Assembly: GCA_965214055.1 (NCBI GenBank)
Contig: OZ243931.1
Coordinates: forward strand, 2,356,001-2,420,000
DNA from: WTGA01 sp965214055
GTDB lineage: Bacteria > Pseudomonadota > Gammaproteobacteria > Arenicellales > Poriferihabitantaceae
DNA length: 64,000 nt
Direction: 5' to 3'
A model generated the notes under the pieces. That model was given only the letters and a program-made list of their open reading frames with translations, was not told the DNA's origin and made no database searches. The position numbers were made by a program, and so were the translations under genes. Shown here in pieces: positions 1 to 8,473 of this stretch. Within the stretch, counting starts at the first letter, position 1. Every line of letters begins with the position of its first letter.

Positions 1-537
1 ATCGGTCTTGGCGTAGATCACCACCACATCCGCGTCCGGTCCGTTGGTAATCCACATCTTGCTTCCGTTCAGGACAAAATGGGATCCTTTGTCCCGGGCA
101 CTCATTCCCATGCTGACCACATCGGACCCGGCGTTGGGTTCCGACATCGCAAGGGCGCCAACGTGCTCACCGGAGATCAGTTTGGGCAAATACCGGGATT
201 TCTGCTCCCGGGTGCCGTTCCGGTGAATCTGGTTGACGCACAGGTTGGAATGGGCTCCATAGCTCAGGCCAACCGATGCCGAGGCCCGGCTGATTTCTTC
301 CATGGCGATGATGTGCCCCAGGTAGCCCATGTCGGTGCCGCCAAATTCCTCGCTGACGGTGATACCCAGCAAACCCATTGCCCCCAGTTTTTTCCATAAC
401 GGGACCGGGAATTCGTTGTCACGATCGATTGCATCGGCGAGGGGCGCAATCTCCTGCTGGCTGAATGCGTGTACCGCATCACGGAGCAGGTCGATATCTT
501 CGCCAAGATGGAAATTGAGTGCAGAAAAGGTATTCAT
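1..537 (-). CDS. ivd: Isovaleryl-CoA dehydrogenase, N-terminal 179 residues (runs off the window)
   Basis: The reading frame opens at the ATG at 537 and stays open to base 1, giving 179 residues of a family usually near 390, so the C-terminal part with the catalytic base lies outside. The acyl-CoA dehydrogenase FAD/substrate signature (MSEPNAGSDV, residues 131-140) is intact, preceded by the helical N-terminal domain (FGGTDMGYLGH, SYGAHSNLC) characteristic of isovaleryl-CoA dehydrogenases. The family oxidises isovaleryl-CoA to 3-methylcrotonyl-CoA in leucine breakdown and passes electrons to ETF. The ACGT-rich palindrome 42 bases upstream fits LiuR control. A related short-chain acyl-CoA dehydrogenase cannot be wholly excluded without the C-terminus. 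Confidence 0.9.
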   Translation of the reverse strand, partial: MNTFSALNFHLGEDIDLLRDAVHAFSQQEIAPLADAIDRDNEFPVPLWKKLGAMGLLGITVSEEFGGTDMGYLGHIIAMEEISRASASVGLSYGAHSNLCVNQIHRNGTREQKSRYLPKLISGEHVGALAMSEPNAGSDVVSMGMSARDKGSHFVLNGSKMWITNGPDADVVVIYAKTD

Positions 538-570
538 TACCGCCAATGCCGGGTTTCTAAGGAATATGAA

Positions 571-606
571 AAAATACATGACGTTTACGTAAACGTCAAC
601 TATAAT
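571..606. promoter_or_regulatory. Divergent promoter pair for ivd (-) and the thioesterase/liv operon (+)
   Basis: On the minus strand a -35 TTGACG (594-599) is followed after 17 bases by TATTTT (571-576). On the plus strand ATGACG (578-583) is followed after 17 bases by a perfect TATAAT (601-606). Both are sigma70-like and both enclose the palindrome, so one regulator could control both directions. The assignment is by eye from consensus matches. Confidence 0.5.
579..598. promoter_or_regulatory. Candidate LiuR operator (perfect 20-bp palindrome)
   Basis: TGACGTTTACGTAAACGTCA is its own reverse complement. It lies between the divergent ivd and thioesterase/liv operons, inside the -35/-10 spacers of both candidate promoters. 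Fourteen bases (GTTGACGTTTACGT, read on the minus strand) recur exactly at 15025-15038 between liuR and icmF. MerR-family regulators commonly bind promoter spacers, and LiuR sites in proteobacteria are ACGT-rich palindromes. That LiuR encoded at 14606-14992 binds here is inference. Confidence 0.75.
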
Positions 607-702
607 TGGGCGGACCGTTCACCGGTATGAAAGAGCCTCTCCGTGGTGGAGTGACCCAGGGGGGGCAGAACAGATTATTCCCCGGATTGAAGAACATTGT
701 CC

Positions 703-1119
703 ATGAATGTTGACCAGGCCCGTGCATTCCTGTCCCGGGTATTTCCGCAAAATACCTGTACTGTGGAAAGTATCGGAGCAGGAACTTCGGTATTGAGGCA
801 GAAAATCGGCCATGAGCATTTGCGTCCGGGTGGAACGGTCTCCGGTCCCACGCTGATGAGCGTCGCAGATTGCGCGGCCTATGTGGCCATCCTTGGCAAG
901 GCAGGAGAAGTCGCCCTCGCAGTGACCACCAGCTTGAATATCAACTTTTTGAGAAAGCCGTCTGCGGATCGGGATATTATTGGAAAATGTCGGTTGCTGA
1001 AAGCAGGGAAGAGATTGATGGTTTGTGAAATCTCCCTTTTTTCCGAGGGTCTGCCGGAGCCGGTTGCCCACGTTACTGCAACGTATTCCATTCCTCCGGA
1101 TTTGAACCAACATAGCTGA
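703..1119 (+). CDS. PaaI-family hotdog-fold acyl-CoA thioesterase
   Basis: A 138-residue protein with the motif GGTVSGPTLMSVADCAAYVA, the hotdog-fold substrate helix typical of PaaI/YbgC-like thioesterases, which hydrolyse acyl-CoA to free acid and CoA. An upstream TTG at 697 is in frame, but the ATG at 703 is the more likely start. It is the first gene of the plus-strand operon that follows the LiuR palindrome and lies 31 bases before an acyl-CoA ligase. A housekeeping role that recycles CoA from stalled branched acyl-CoAs fits the position, but the substrate is unknown. Confidence 0.8.
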   Translation: MNVDQARAFLSRVFPQNTCTVESIGAGTSVLRQKIGHEHLRPGGTVSGPTLMSVADCAAYVAILGKAGEVALAVTTSLNINFLRKPSADRDIIGKCRLLKAGKRLMVCEISLFSEGLPEPVAHVTATYSIPPDLNQHS

Positions 1120-1150
1120 TGCACATTTTGATGACATGCTTTAGAATCCC

Positions 1151-3121
1151 ATGACCCCTATTCAGAGCCTGGTGCAAAAACGGCAGATGCCCGATACATT
1201 TCCCAAATACCTGTTATTGAACGCGGAGCGTTTTGCGGACCGGCCGGCCATTCGCGAAAAAGACCTGGGAATCTGGCAGTCCTGGACCTGGAAGGAAATG
1301 AAAGAGGAAATCGTTGCCCTGGCCAGCGGCCTGGCGACCCTGGGGTTTCAGCGCGGTGACAAGCTGGCCATCATCGGTGCCAACCGGCCAAGACTGTATT
1401 GGGGGATGGCCGCGGCACAATGTCTGGGAGGAATCCCCGTACCCATCTATGCGGATTCCGTGGTAGCGGAAATGCGATATGTGCTGGAGCATGCCGGGGT
1501 GGGATTTGTATTGGCGGAAGACCAGGAGCAGGTGGACAAAATCCTGGAAATCCGGGGGGACAATGAAACGATCCGGCATGTGATCTACGATGACACCCGT
1601 GGGTTGCGGGACTACCCCAGAGACGGCCTGCATGATTTTCAGGATGTCCAGGCCGCAGGACGTGAACATGCCCACCGGAACCGGGAATTCCTGCCCGGGG
1701 AAATTGAACGGGGGAGCGGATCGGACGTTGGCATTTTTCTGTATACATCCGGGACAACCGGTAATCCAAAAGGGGTCGTGCTGACCAATGACAATGTATT
1801 GATTACGTCCATGAACAGCGCCAGGCAGGACCGTCTAACAGAAAAGGAGGAGGTGCTTTCCTATCTGCCGCTGGCATGGGTCGGGGACCATATTTTTTCC
1901 TATGGTCAGGCCTATGTGACGGGTTTCTGTATCAATTGCCCGGAAAGCGATGCGACGGTGGCCAACGACTTGCGGGAGATCGGGCCCACCTTTTACTTTG
2001 CACCTCCGAGAATATTCGAAAACCTGCTGACTTCGGTGATGATTCGAATGGAGGATGCGGGGGCGCTCAAACGCAGCCTGTTTCACCGGTTCATGGCGGT
2101 GGCAAAAAAAACCGGGATTGCGATATTGAATGGAGAGTCGGTTTCGTTCCCGGACCGGTGGATGTACAAAATCGGTGGCCTGCTGATTTATGGGCCGCTG
2201 AAGAATACCATGGGGTTCAGCCGGATTCGGGTGGCGTATACGGCGGGGGAGGCCATTGGACCGGAAATATTCGATTTCTTTCGTTCCCTGGGCATCAATA
2301 TCAAGCAGCTGTACGGACAAACGGAAGCGGCCGTCTTTGTGACCGCCCAGCCGGACGGTGAAGTGTATGCGGACACCGTGGGGGTACCTTCCCCGGAAGT
2401 CGAGGTAAGAATTACGGATGATGGCGAGGTGGTGTACCGCAGTCCCGGAGTGTTTCAGTGCTACTACAAAAATGAAGAGGCCACCCGTGAGACAAAGGAT
2501 ACCCAGGGCTGGGTGATGACCGGGGATGCGGGTTATTTCGATGACAATGGACACCTGAAGATTATTGACCGCGCCAAGGATGTCGGCAAGTTGCAGGATG
2601 GCGCGTTGTTTGCACCCAAATATATTGAGAACAAGCTGAAATTTTTCCCGCAGGTCCAGGAGGTGGTGGCCTTTGGTTCGAACCGGGAATATGTGTCGGT
2701 CATGGTGAATATTGATCTGGATGCAGTGGGGAACTGGGCGGAGCGCAATAATTTGCCTTATGCCAGTTATCAGGAACTTGCGGGACACCCGTCGGTGTAT
2801 GACATGATCCTGAAAAATATCACGCAGGTGAACCAGGACCTCGCGGCGGACCCGAAATTATCCGGTTCACAGATCCGGAAATTCCTGATTCTGCACAAGG
2901 AACTGGATGCCGATGACGGGGAGTTGACGAGAACGAGAAAGGTCCGCCGCAGAATTATCGCCGAGAAGTACCGGCAACTCATTGATGCATTGTATTGTGA
3001 TGCCGAATCCTGCCACGTGGTGACAGAAGTGACTTTTGAAGATGGAAGAAAGGGAACCATTGAAGCGGATTTGCGGATTATGCAGACCACCGTGTTGGCT
3101 CCATTGAAAAAGGCGAGTTAA
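1151..3121 (+). CDS. Long-chain-type acyl-CoA ligase (AMP-binding)
   Basis: A 656-residue ANL-superfamily enzyme that would activate a carboxylic acid to its CoA thioester via an acyl-adenylate. It shows the phosphate-binding loop YTSGTTGNPKGVV near residue 198, the YGQTEAA adenine motif near 387 and the GWVMTGDAGYFDDNG hinge near 456. Length and architecture match the FAA1/bubblegum-like long-chain group that is often encoded next to liv-type ABC importers in proteobacteria. It lies between the thioesterase and livG in one transcription unit, so it probably activates the acid brought in by that importer. Chain length and branching preference cannot be read from the sequence. Confidence 0.88.
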   Translation: MTPIQSLVQKRQMPDTFPKYLLLNAERFADRPAIREKDLGIWQSWTWKEMKEEIVALASGLATLGFQRGDKLAIIGANRPRLYWGMAAAQCLGGIPVPIYADSVVAEMRYVLEHAGVGFVLAEDQEQVDKILEIRGDNETIRHVIYDDTRGLRDYPRDGLHDFQDVQAAGREHAHRNREFLPGEIERGSGSDVGIFLYTSGTTGNPKGVVLTNDNVLITSMNSARQDRLTEKEEVLSYLPLAWVGDHIFSYGQAYVTGFCINCPESDATVANDLREIGPTFYFAPPRIFENLLTSVMIRMEDAGALKRSLFHRFMAVAKKTGIAILNGESVSFPDRWMYKIGGLLIYGPLKNTMGFSRIRVAYTAGEAIGPEIFDFFRSLGINIKQLYGQTEAAVFVTAQPDGEVYADTVGVPSPEVEVRITDDGEVVYRSPGVFQCYYKNEEATRETKDTQGWVMTGDAGYFDDNGHLKIIDRAKDVGKLQDGALFAPKYIENKLKFFPQVQEVVAFGSNREYVSVMVNIDLDAVGNWAERNNLPYASYQELAGHPSVYDMILKNITQVNQDLAADPKLSGSQIRKFLILHKELDADDGELTRTRKVRRRIIAEKYRQLIDALYCDAESCHVVTEVTFEDGRKGTIEADLRIMQTTVLAPLKKAS

Positions 3122-3157
3122 TCCCTGCGAGTTAATCCCTGTTTAAGTCCCCGGCCC

Positions 3158-3934
3158 ATGTCCCTCGATACATTACTGGAAGTAAAAAACATTTCGCTGT
3201 CATTCGGAGGGGTGAAGGCATTGCGGGATATCAGTTTCGATATACTGAAAGGGGAAATCCGGGCCATCATAGGCCCCAATGGAGCCGGTAAAAGCTCAAT
3301 GCTGAACGTGATCAACGGTTTTTACCACCCCCAGGAAGGGGAGGTATGGTTTGATGGCCGGTTGCGCGGTCCGATGCATTCCCATGAGGTGGCACGATTG
3401 GGAATCGCCCGTACCTTTCAGAACATCGCCCTGTTCAAGGGGATGAGCACCCTGGACAACCTCATGTCGGGAAGACTGATCAACATGAATCGAAACATGT
3501 TCTGGCAGGGGCTCTGGAAAGGCCCGGCAGAGCGGGAAGAAATGGAACACCGTGAAAAGGTCGAGGAGATCATCGATTTCCTCAAGATACAGTCCATCCG
3601 GAAAACGCCGGTCGGGCGACTTCCGTACGGTTTGCAAAAGCGCGTGGAACTGGGCAGGGCCCTGGCTGCAGAATCGAAACTCCTGCTGCTTGATGAACCC
3701 ATGGCGGGGATGAATCTGGAAGAGAAAGAGGACATGTGCCGGTTTATTCTGGATGTCAATGACGAATTTGGCACCACCATTGCCTTGATAGAGCATGACA
3801 TGGGGGTGGTGATGGACATTTCCCATCGCGTCGTGGTACTGGATTATGGCAAGAAACTGGCAGACGGGACACCGGATGAAGTTCGCAGCGACCAGCGGGT
3901 CATTGATGCGTACCTGGGGGTCGCCCATGAGTAA
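3158..3934 (+). CDS. livG: LivG-type ABC transporter ATP-binding protein
   Basis: A 258-residue ATPase of the branched-chain amino acid (HAAT) importer family. It has Walker A GPNGAGKSS near residue 44, the signature-region helix LPYGLQKRVELGRALA, Walker B LLLLDEPMAGMN and the switch His in ALIEHDMGVVM, with the C-terminal extension (GTPDEVRSDQRVIDAYLG) that separates LivG from LivF. It is cytoplasmic and pairs with LivF on the LivH/LivM permeases encoded next. Because two acyl-CoA ligases share the operon, the cargo may be a carboxylic acid rather than an amino acid. Confidence 0.92.
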   Translation: MSLDTLLEVKNISLSFGGVKALRDISFDILKGEIRAIIGPNGAGKSSMLNVINGFYHPQEGEVWFDGRLRGPMHSHEVARLGIARTFQNIALFKGMSTLDNLMSGRLINMNRNMFWQGLWKGPAEREEMEHREKVEEIIDFLKIQSIRKTPVGRLPYGLQKRVELGRALAAESKLLLLDEPMAGMNLEEKEDMCRFILDVNDEFGTTIALIEHDMGVVMDISHRVVVLDYGKKLADGTPDEVRSDQRVIDAYLGVAHE

Positions 3935-4018
3935 CCTGCCCGGGGGTCGCCCGGTTTTGATAAAATACCTGAAAAGAATTCGTGGAATCAGGAGATACAT
4001 AGTCAGGGGATACACAGA

Positions 4019-5020
4019 GTGAATCCGGTCATACTCAACACCATTGAAGTGATTCTGAACGGCCTCATGGCCGGGGTGATGTATTCGCTGGTTGCCTTGG
4101 GGTTTGTACTGATCTTCAAGGCCTCGGGAATTTTCAATTATGCCCAGGGTGTGATGGCCCTGTTTGCCGCGCTGACCCTGGTGGGATTTCAAACCGGTCA
4201 GGTTCCGTTCGCCCACCTGATCAACAGCATGTTCGGGACGGAATACCACCACTGGGGGTCGGGCATGAACAGTTTCTTGGCGATTGTGCTGACCATCCTG
4301 GTGATGATGATCTTCGCCTATCTGGTGGAGAAGCTGGTGTTGCAGCACCTGGTCAACCAGGCCCCGATTATCCTGTTCATGGCCACCATTGGCCTGGCAT
4401 TTTTCATGGAGGGTTTTGGCGACCTCATGTGGGGCGCCAACATCAAGTCGCTGGATGTCGGGATCCCGTCGGGGGGGTCTTTCTGGTGGGAGGATGTGAC
4501 CCGCACCTGGGCCTCCGAAGGGTCCACATATTATGGCATGTACATTGATGTGCTGGATGTCTGGGCGACGGTGATTGCGGTGATTCTGGTTGTCATACTG
4601 ACCCTGTTTTCCCAGTTCACCAAAACCGGCCGGGCATTGCGGGCGGTTGCGGATGATCATCAGGCTGCCCTCACCGTGGGCATTTCCCTGAGAACAATCT
4701 GGGTGATCGTCTGGTCCATTGCCGGATTTGTCGCATTGGTGGCGGGCATCATGTGGGGGTCCAAGTCCGGGGTGCAGTTTTCACTGTCCCTGATTGCCCT
4801 GAAGGCCCTGCCGGTCCTGATCCTCGGCGGCTTCACTTCCATCCCCGGTGCCATCATCGGAGGGTTGATTATTGGAGTGGGAGAAAAGCTGTTCGAGTAC
4901 TGGATTGGTCCCATGGTGGGGGGAGCCACGGAAAACTGGTTTGCCTACGTGCTTGCACTGGTGTTTCTCATGTACCGGCCCCAGGGTCTGTTCGGTGAAA
5001 AAATTATAGAAAGAGTATAG
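4019..5020 (+). CDS. livH: LivH-type ABC transporter permease
   Basis: A 333-residue inner-membrane permease with GTG as the only plausible start. The N-terminal signature GLMAGVMYSLVALGFVLIFKASGIFNYAQG is the LivH hallmark, and the C-terminal half carries the EAA-like loop followed by GGFTSIPGAIIGGLIIGVGE and a final MYRPQGLFGEK. There are about eight hydrophobic segments. It would form the translocation path with LivM, encoded 9 bases downstream. Confidence 0.92.
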   Translation: MNPVILNTIEVILNGLMAGVMYSLVALGFVLIFKASGIFNYAQGVMALFAALTLVGFQTGQVPFAHLINSMFGTEYHHWGSGMNSFLAIVLTILVMMIFAYLVEKLVLQHLVNQAPIILFMATIGLAFFMEGFGDLMWGANIKSLDVGIPSGGSFWWEDVTRTWASEGSTYYGMYIDVLDVWATVIAVILVVILTLFSQFTKTGRALRAVADDHQAALTVGISLRTIWVIVWSIAGFVALVAGIMWGSKSGVQFSLSLIALKALPVLILGGFTSIPGAIIGGLIIGVGEKLFEYWIGPMVGGATENWFAYVLALVFLMYRPQGLFGEKIIERV

Positions 5021-5029
5021 CGAATCAAC

Positions 5030-6106
5030 ATGATTTACAGAGAATCAGGTGATTTCAAGACCTCCTATCACGGGGATCAGCAGATGTTTCCCATTGCCCT
5101 GGATAAATGGTTTGTCATACTGGTCTGTTCCTTTGCCTTTCTGGTGGTTCCCTTTATCATCAACGACTACTGGGAAAAATCCGTTCTGGTCCCCGTACTG
5201 GTGTGGGCCATGGCCGCCCTCGGACTCAATATCCTCACCGGGTATTGCGGCCAGGTCAGCCTGGGGACCGGCGGTTTCATGGCGGTGGGGGCCTATGCCT
5301 CCTATAAGCTGATGACTTCTTTTCCCGAACTGAACCTGTTTGTCGTGGTTCTCCTTGCCGGCGGCGTGACGGCGCTGGTGGGCGTGGTGTTCGGATTGCC
5401 CAGTCTTCGAATCAAGGGGTTCTACCTGGCAGTCGCCACCCTGGCTGCCCAGTTCTTTCTTGTCTGGCTGTTCAACAAGGTGCCCTGGTTTTACAACTAT
5501 GCGGGAACGGGCATGATTACGGCACCGGAGAGGTTTGTGTTTGGGGTCGCGGTTTCGGGACCGAATTCCCCTCCCTGGGCGACGTATCTGTTTTGTCTCA
5601 TCATCGTGGTGATTTTTGCGGTCATCGCCAAAAACCTGACCCGTGGAAGATTCGGGCGGTCGTGGATGGCCATCCGGGACATGGATATTGCCGCTGAAAT
5701 TATTGGTGTGCCCCCACTGAAAACCAAGCTGTCTGCGTTTGCGGTGAGTTCATTTTATATCGGGGTCTCCGGGGCCATGTTTTTTACCATCTATCTTGGC
5801 GCCGTGGAGCCGACGGAAGCCTTTGGCATCGATAAATCCTTCCTGGTGCTGTTCATGATTATTATTGGCGGATTGGGTTCGATATTCGGTTCCTTTGTCG
5901 GTGCCGCGTTTATGGTCCTGATGCCCGTATTGTTTAAGAATATCATGGTCGGTGGCCTGGGTTGGCCCACGGATCTGGTAGCCCACCTGATTTTCATACT
6001 GATTGGTGGGTTGATTATGTTTTTCTTGATTGTGGAACCCCATGGATTGGCACAACTGTGGCGGGTTACGAAAGAAAAGCTACGACTTTGGCCCTTTCCC
6101 CATTAG
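5030..6106 (+). CDS. livM: LivM-type ABC transporter permease
   Basis: A 358-residue polytopic membrane protein. The segment LNILTGYCGQVSLGTGGFMAVGAYASY is the typical LivM motif, and FLVLFMIIIGGLGSIFGSFVGAAFM is the conserved cytoplasmic coupling region. A hydrophilic N-terminus of about 30 residues precedes the first membrane segment. It follows livH directly and partners it in the same importer. The frame is uninterrupted and the length is usual. Confidence 0.92.
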   Translation: MIYRESGDFKTSYHGDQQMFPIALDKWFVILVCSFAFLVVPFIINDYWEKSVLVPVLVWAMAALGLNILTGYCGQVSLGTGGFMAVGAYASYKLMTSFPELNLFVVVLLAGGVTALVGVVFGLPSLRIKGFYLAVATLAAQFFLVWLFNKVPWFYNYAGTGMITAPERFVFGVAVSGPNSPPWATYLFCLIIVVIFAVIAKNLTRGRFGRSWMAIRDMDIAAEIIGVPPLKTKLSAFAVSSFYIGVSGAMFFTIYLGAVEPTEAFGIDKSFLVLFMIIIGGLGSIFGSFVGAAFMVLMPVLFKNIMVGGLGWPTDLVAHLIFILIGGLIMFFLIVEPHGLAQLWRVTKEKLRLWPFPH

Positions 6107-6160
6107 GAAGGCCAATATCCATCCCCATCATGGGGTTTTAACTATTTTCGAGGAGAAAAG

Positions 6161-7456
6161 ATGAAGAAAACGAAATTTGTTGCGGCAGTCGTCGCCATGG
6201 TGATGACGTTGGGTACCGGGGTCGCTTCAGCGGACCTGGTGTTCCCGTCGCTGAGCTACCGGACGGGTCCCTACGCACCCAATGGCATCCCGTTTGCCGA
6301 TGGGTATGCGGACTACTTTACCCTTTTGAACGAGCGGGACGGCGGGATTGGCGGGGTTCCCATCCGGTTTATCGAGTGCGAAACCGGGTACAACACCGAG
6401 AAAGGAGTGGAGTGCTATGAATCCACCAAAGGGGAGGGACCGCTGGTCTACCAGCCGCTTTCCACGGGAATCACCTACCAGTTGATCCCCAAGGTCACGG
6501 CAGACGGCATCCCGCTTCATTCCATGGGCTACGGGCGGACCTCTGCGGCCAACGGGACTGTTTTTCCCTATATCTTCAACTACCCCGGCACGTACTGGGA
6601 TGCAGCTTCCATTATCATCAATCATGTTGCAGACCAGGAAGGGGGCAATCTTGAGGGAAAATCCATTGCCCTGGTTTACCACAATTCGGCGTACGGCAAA
6701 GAGCCCATCCGGACTCTGGAAGAGCTGGCGAAGAAACACGGGTATACCCTGACCCTGCTTGCGGTGGATCATCCCGGCCAGGAACAGAAATCCCAATGGT
6801 TGCGTATTCGCCAGGAACGGCCGGATTATGTCCTGATGTGGGGATGGGGGGTCATGAACCAGGTAGCGATCCAGGAAGCGGCGAATATCCGCTATCCCAT
6901 GGACCACTTCATTGGGGTCTGGTGGTCGGCGTCTGAAAATGATGTATTGCCTGCCGGGGAGGGGGCGAATGGATACAAGGCGATTGCGTTCCATGGCGTC
7001 GGCAGTGATTTTGCCATCTACGATGACCTGAAAAAACATGTCGTTGATCCGGGAAAAGCGGCTGGCGATGGATCGTATCTGGGTACCGTTCTGTATAACC
7101 GGGGCATGTATGCTGCGGTCCTGGCAGCGGAAGCTGCCCGCACGGCCCAGGAAATCCATGGGGTTGGCGACATCAACGCGGAACAGATGCGCGATGGAAT
7201 GGAAGCCCTGCAGATTGACCAGGCACGGATGGCCGAGCTGGGGCTGGAAAACTTTGGTCCTGAAATCAGCGTCAGCTGTGCCAACCATGGTGTTCCCGGG
7301 TTGGGGGCGATCCAGCAATGGGATGCGGACGCACAGTCCTGGTCGCTGATTACCGGATTTGCCGGTGCCGACCGCGAAGTGGTGGACGCCCTGATTGCGG
7401 AAGACTCGGCTGCTTTTGCCGCGGAAAACAATATCACCCCACGCGATTGCGGATAA
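6161..7456 (+). CDS. livK: Periplasmic substrate-binding protein of the liv-type importer
   Basis: A 431-residue type I periplasmic binding protein. It has a clear Sec signal peptide (MKKTKFVAAVVAMVMTLGTG, cleavage after ASA near residue 24) and a strong ribosome site (GAGGAG, 6150-6155). The family collects branched-chain amino acids, amides or aromatic/aliphatic acids and delivers them to LivH/LivM. Sequence around YRTGPYAPNGIPFADGYADYF resembles the long-form binding proteins found with acyl-CoA ligases rather than classical E. coli LivK. The ligand is therefore left open. Confidence 0.88.
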   Translation: MKKTKFVAAVVAMVMTLGTGVASADLVFPSLSYRTGPYAPNGIPFADGYADYFTLLNERDGGIGGVPIRFIECETGYNTEKGVECYESTKGEGPLVYQPLSTGITYQLIPKVTADGIPLHSMGYGRTSAANGTVFPYIFNYPGTYWDAASIIINHVADQEGGNLEGKSIALVYHNSAYGKEPIRTLEELAKKHGYTLTLLAVDHPGQEQKSQWLRIRQERPDYVLMWGWGVMNQVAIQEAANIRYPMDHFIGVWWSASENDVLPAGEGANGYKAIAFHGVGSDFAIYDDLKKHVVDPGKAAGDGSYLGTVLYNRGMYAAVLAAEAARTAQEIHGVGDINAEQMRDGMEALQIDQARMAELGLENFGPEISVSCANHGVPGLGAIQQWDADAQSWSLITGFAGADREVVDALIAEDSAAFAAENNITPRDCG

Positions 7457-7479
7457 GTCAATCTCCTGGTGATGATTGT

Positions 7480-7507
7480 CCGGAGTGGCGGGTTCCCGCC
7501 ACTCCGG
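7480..7507 (+). terminator. Strong GC hairpin between livK and livF
   Basis: CCGGAGTGGCGGG (7480-7492) pairs perfectly with CCCGCCACTCCGG (7495-7507), and a T-rich stretch (tttcctgttt) follows. The T-run is weak, so this is either a leaky intrinsic terminator or an mRNA-stabilising stem. Either would raise livK mRNA above that of the downstream genes. Confidence 0.55.
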
Positions 7508-7535
7508 TTTCCTGTTTCCACTTCTACCGGTCCGA

Positions 7536-8354
7536 ATGATGGCTGACAACCCGAAGATTGTCCTGAGCGTTAACAATATCGAGGTGATCTATGATCATGT
7601 GATCCTGGTGCTCAAGGGCGTATCCCTCGAGGTTCCCGAAGGCGGGATTGTGGCATTGCTTGGCGCCAATGGTGCCGGTAAAACCACCACGATCAAGTCC
7701 ATCTCCAATATCCTGCGCACCGAACGGGGCGAGGTGACCAAGGGGTACATCGAGTTTCTGGGAGAAAGAGTGGACAGCCTGACCCCCACCGAGCTGGTTC
7801 AACGGGGAGTGATCCAGGTGATGGAAGGCCGGCACTGTTTCGAGCACCTTACCGTCGAGGAAAACCTGCTGACCGGTGCATACACCCGAAAAGACAATCG
7901 CCGGTTGATCCATGACGACCTGGAGATGGTGTACAGTTACTTTCCCAGGCTGAAGGAAAGGCGCAGGAGCCAGGCCGGGTACACCTCCGGAGGGGAGCAG
8001 CAGATGGTGGCAGTGGGCCGGGCACTGATGGCGAGGCCGAAAGTGATTTTGCTGGACGAGCCCTCCATGGGTCTTGCACCGCAACTGGTGGAGGAAATAT
8101 TCGAAATCGTCAAGCGGTTGAACGAACAGGAGAAGGTGACTTTCCTGCTTGCAGAACAGAATACCTCCGTTGCATTGCGGTATGCGACGTATGGCTACAT
8201 CCTGGAAAACGGAAGGGTGGTCATGGATGGGGAAGCCGCAGCATTGGCGGAAAACGAGGACGTCAAGGAATTTTACCTGGGGATCAGCGGAGCCGACAAG
8301 AAAAGTTTCCGGGACGTGAAGCATTACCGGCGCCGGAAGCGCTGGCTGGCATGA
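7536..8354 (+). CDS. livF: LivF-type ABC transporter ATP-binding protein
   Basis: An ATPase of about 272 residues with Walker A GANGAGKTTT, the signature region YTSGGEQQMVAVGRALMARP, Walker B VILLDEPSMGLAP and the LLAEQNTSVALRYATYGYILENGRVV tail of LivF proteins. The frame is open upstream to 7476, but that stretch overlaps the hairpin and is not LivF-like, so the tandem ATG at 7536/7539 is preferred. The C-terminus carries a short basic extension (KHYRRRKRWLA). It completes the five-component importer. Confidence 0.9.
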   Translation: MMADNPKIVLSVNNIEVIYDHVILVLKGVSLEVPEGGIVALLGANGAGKTTTIKSISNILRTERGEVTKGYIEFLGERVDSLTPTELVQRGVIQVMEGRHCFEHLTVEENLLTGAYTRKDNRRLIHDDLEMVYSYFPRLKERRRSQAGYTSGGEQQMVAVGRALMARPKVILLDEPSMGLAPQLVEEIFEIVKRLNEQEKVTFLLAEQNTSVALRYATYGYILENGRVVMDGEAAALAENEDVKEFYLGISGADKKSFRDVKHYRRRKRWLA

Positions 8355-8473
8355 TCCCGCCGGCGTGACCTCTCCGGGGTCGACGTGCCTGGGAAATGCG
8401 GTGGGATACCCGGTCAACCGTTCTCCTGCCGGCCCCCTGACCGCGGGTTTCGCCCGCAATTGGAGAACACACC

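Noticed and set aside
1835..2788. 317-residue minus-strand ORF antisense to the first acyl-CoA ligase
   Set aside because: No recognisable domain; the plus-strand gene has all ANL motifs.
3296..4660. 454-residue minus-strand ORF antisense to livG/livH
   Set aside because: It is a His/Gln-rich shadow of two clear transporter genes, with no family features.
6123..6139. CCCCAT/ATGGGG plus TTTT upstream of livK as a terminator
   Set aside because: The loop would be one base and the stem short; it is not convincing.
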